From the NCBI GenBank assembly GCA_023079485.1, contig CM041084.1:8864609-8928608 (forward strand): a stretch of 64,000 nucleotides of DNA. Direction: 5' to 3'. The DNA comes from Archilochus colubris. Lineage: Eukaryota; Chordata; Aves; Apodiformes; Trochilidae. Below are positions 62,901-64,000 of this stretch, piece by piece. Below the pieces are notes generated by a model, which saw only the letters and a program-made list of their open reading frames with translations, did no database searches and was not told the DNA's origin. How positions within the stretch are numbered: the stretch's first letter is position 1; each line of letters opens with the position of its first letter. The position numbers and the translations under genes were made by a program.

Positions 62901-64000
62901 AGAAGAGTCTATACTCATTAAATTCCATCTTTTCTTCAGAAAACTATTATATGTGACCAATCCTGGCATACCATGTTAAATCTAGATCATATTGCAAGCC
63001 ATGTTCTCAATCAAAAAGCAGTGGTTTATGCTATCACCCTTCTCTGTAGTAAGAGCTGACAAAAGTCCAGGATGCTGCAAATGCAGCAAATCTAGGCCAA
63101 GCTCTGTTCCTCATAACCCCACATTCTACATAAGGAGTTTTTCAGTGGAGCTCAAATAAAGCTCTTCCAGGTCTGACTTGAGGCAACAGTGAAGATCCTG
63201 TGCAGAGATCATACACAACTGTAACAAAGAAGGATTTCTGACTTTCCTTGATAGTGCAGACTGGAAAAAATAATTATTTTTTTTAAATAACACACACACA
63301 CCACAGATACTATCTTCCAAGTTGAAATTTCATTTCTTTAAATTCATTCCAGCTTTATAGAGGGGCAAATTAGTTGTTGATCTGTTTCCATAGTTAGACT
63401 GCTCCTAGGAAACTACTTTAAACCTCACTACATTCTCACATGGCAGATATACACACAGCTGCACCAAAATATAAAAGAAATTAAGTGAGTTTCAGAATTT
63501 TATATAGTTATATCCAAACAGTCAAGCAAAGCAATTCTTCAATAATTTTTAATGGGTTTTTCACTGTTCCTTACTGTACATCACTCAGTAACTGTAAACA
63601 AAATACACAGATTCTGTGCTATTTCCAAGGGTTCCTTTAACTAGGTGGCTGACAAAGTCTTCAAAGAATTGAGCATACAATTCATTCACACCTCTTTGCA
63701 TGAACTAAATACAGCCTCTGGAAGGAAAAACAAAGGAAAACCATATTCCCCTGGCGTTCTTATTCATTTGGGAAAGGAAGTACTTCATGCTGCTACACAG
63801 ATTAGACACTAATTATACTAATTATACCACAAAGAAAGGCTTCTCCTGGAGATGGGATACACTGCATTCTTACATGTGTTGTATCCAGCTCTTCCACACA
63901 GTCATACTTTTGGATTTGTCATCCAAAGCAAGCCAAGTATGATCCAAGTCATACCTTTGGATCTGTACCAGACAGCTCTCAGCTCCTGTGAGAACAGAGC
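59938..64000 (-). other. LMBR1: LMBR1 intron 1 (partial)
   Basis: AT-rich, no CR1 and no CpG-dense segment, so the promoter and exon 1 are not here. It contains a poly-T/C tract near 62288-62313 and a short CA run near 63290. No coding signal was seen. Confidence 0.8.

Noticed and set aside
1..64000. CRISPR arrays, operons, tRNA/rRNA genes and viral insertions
   Set aside because: No regularly spaced repeats, tRNA-like folds, rRNA blocks or LTR pairs were seen; the window is vertebrate nuclear DNA.

Overview
The window is avian nuclear DNA. It has vertebrate split-gene architecture, AT-rich introns and many truncated CR1 LINEs ending in the bird-type ATTCTATGATTCTGTG tail. It is dominated by one gene on the minus strand, LMBR1 (limb region 1), a multi-pass membrane protein of the LMBR1/LIMR family. 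I could place 16 consecutive coding exons, numbered 2 to 17 by the 17-exon human gene, from 59937 (exon 2 start) down to the stop codon at 9915-9917. Every exon is flanked by AG/GT and all phases join without a frameshift. They encode 467 residues, and adding the roughly 22 residues of human exon 1 gives about 489, against 490 in human LMBR1. Exon 1, the CpG-island promoter and the start codon lie beyond position 64000.

Layout from left to right (3' to 5' of the gene): 1-9914 is the 3' UTR plus downstream sequence, with several candidate poly(A) signals and one CR1 fragment. 9915-29564 holds exons 17 to 6, separated by short and medium introns. 29565-50561 is intron 5 (21 kb), with a cluster of CR1 copies between 28 and 41 kb and an interval without CR1 between about 41.3 and 49.1 kb. 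50562-59937 holds exons 5 to 2. 59938-64000 is part of intron 1.

The most important non-coding element is inside intron 5, at about 44990-45850. It is the ZRS (also MFCS1), the long-range limb enhancer of Sonic hedgehog, which in all studied jawed vertebrates sits in this intron of LMBR1. I recognised it by several blocks that match my memory of the mammalian and chicken enhancer in the right order and orientation. It carries ETS (AGGAAGT), HOX13-like (AATAAA/CATAAA), E-box and GATA motifs. The gene and the enhancer share DNA but, as known in mouse and human, the ZRS acts on SHH, which lies far outside this window, not on LMBR1. Near-consensus CTCF motifs in introns 3, 4 and 16 are candidate architectural sites for that long-range contact.

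No other protein gene, RNA gene, CRISPR array or viral insertion could be supported. The expected convergent neighbour RNF32 was looked for at the left edge and not found.
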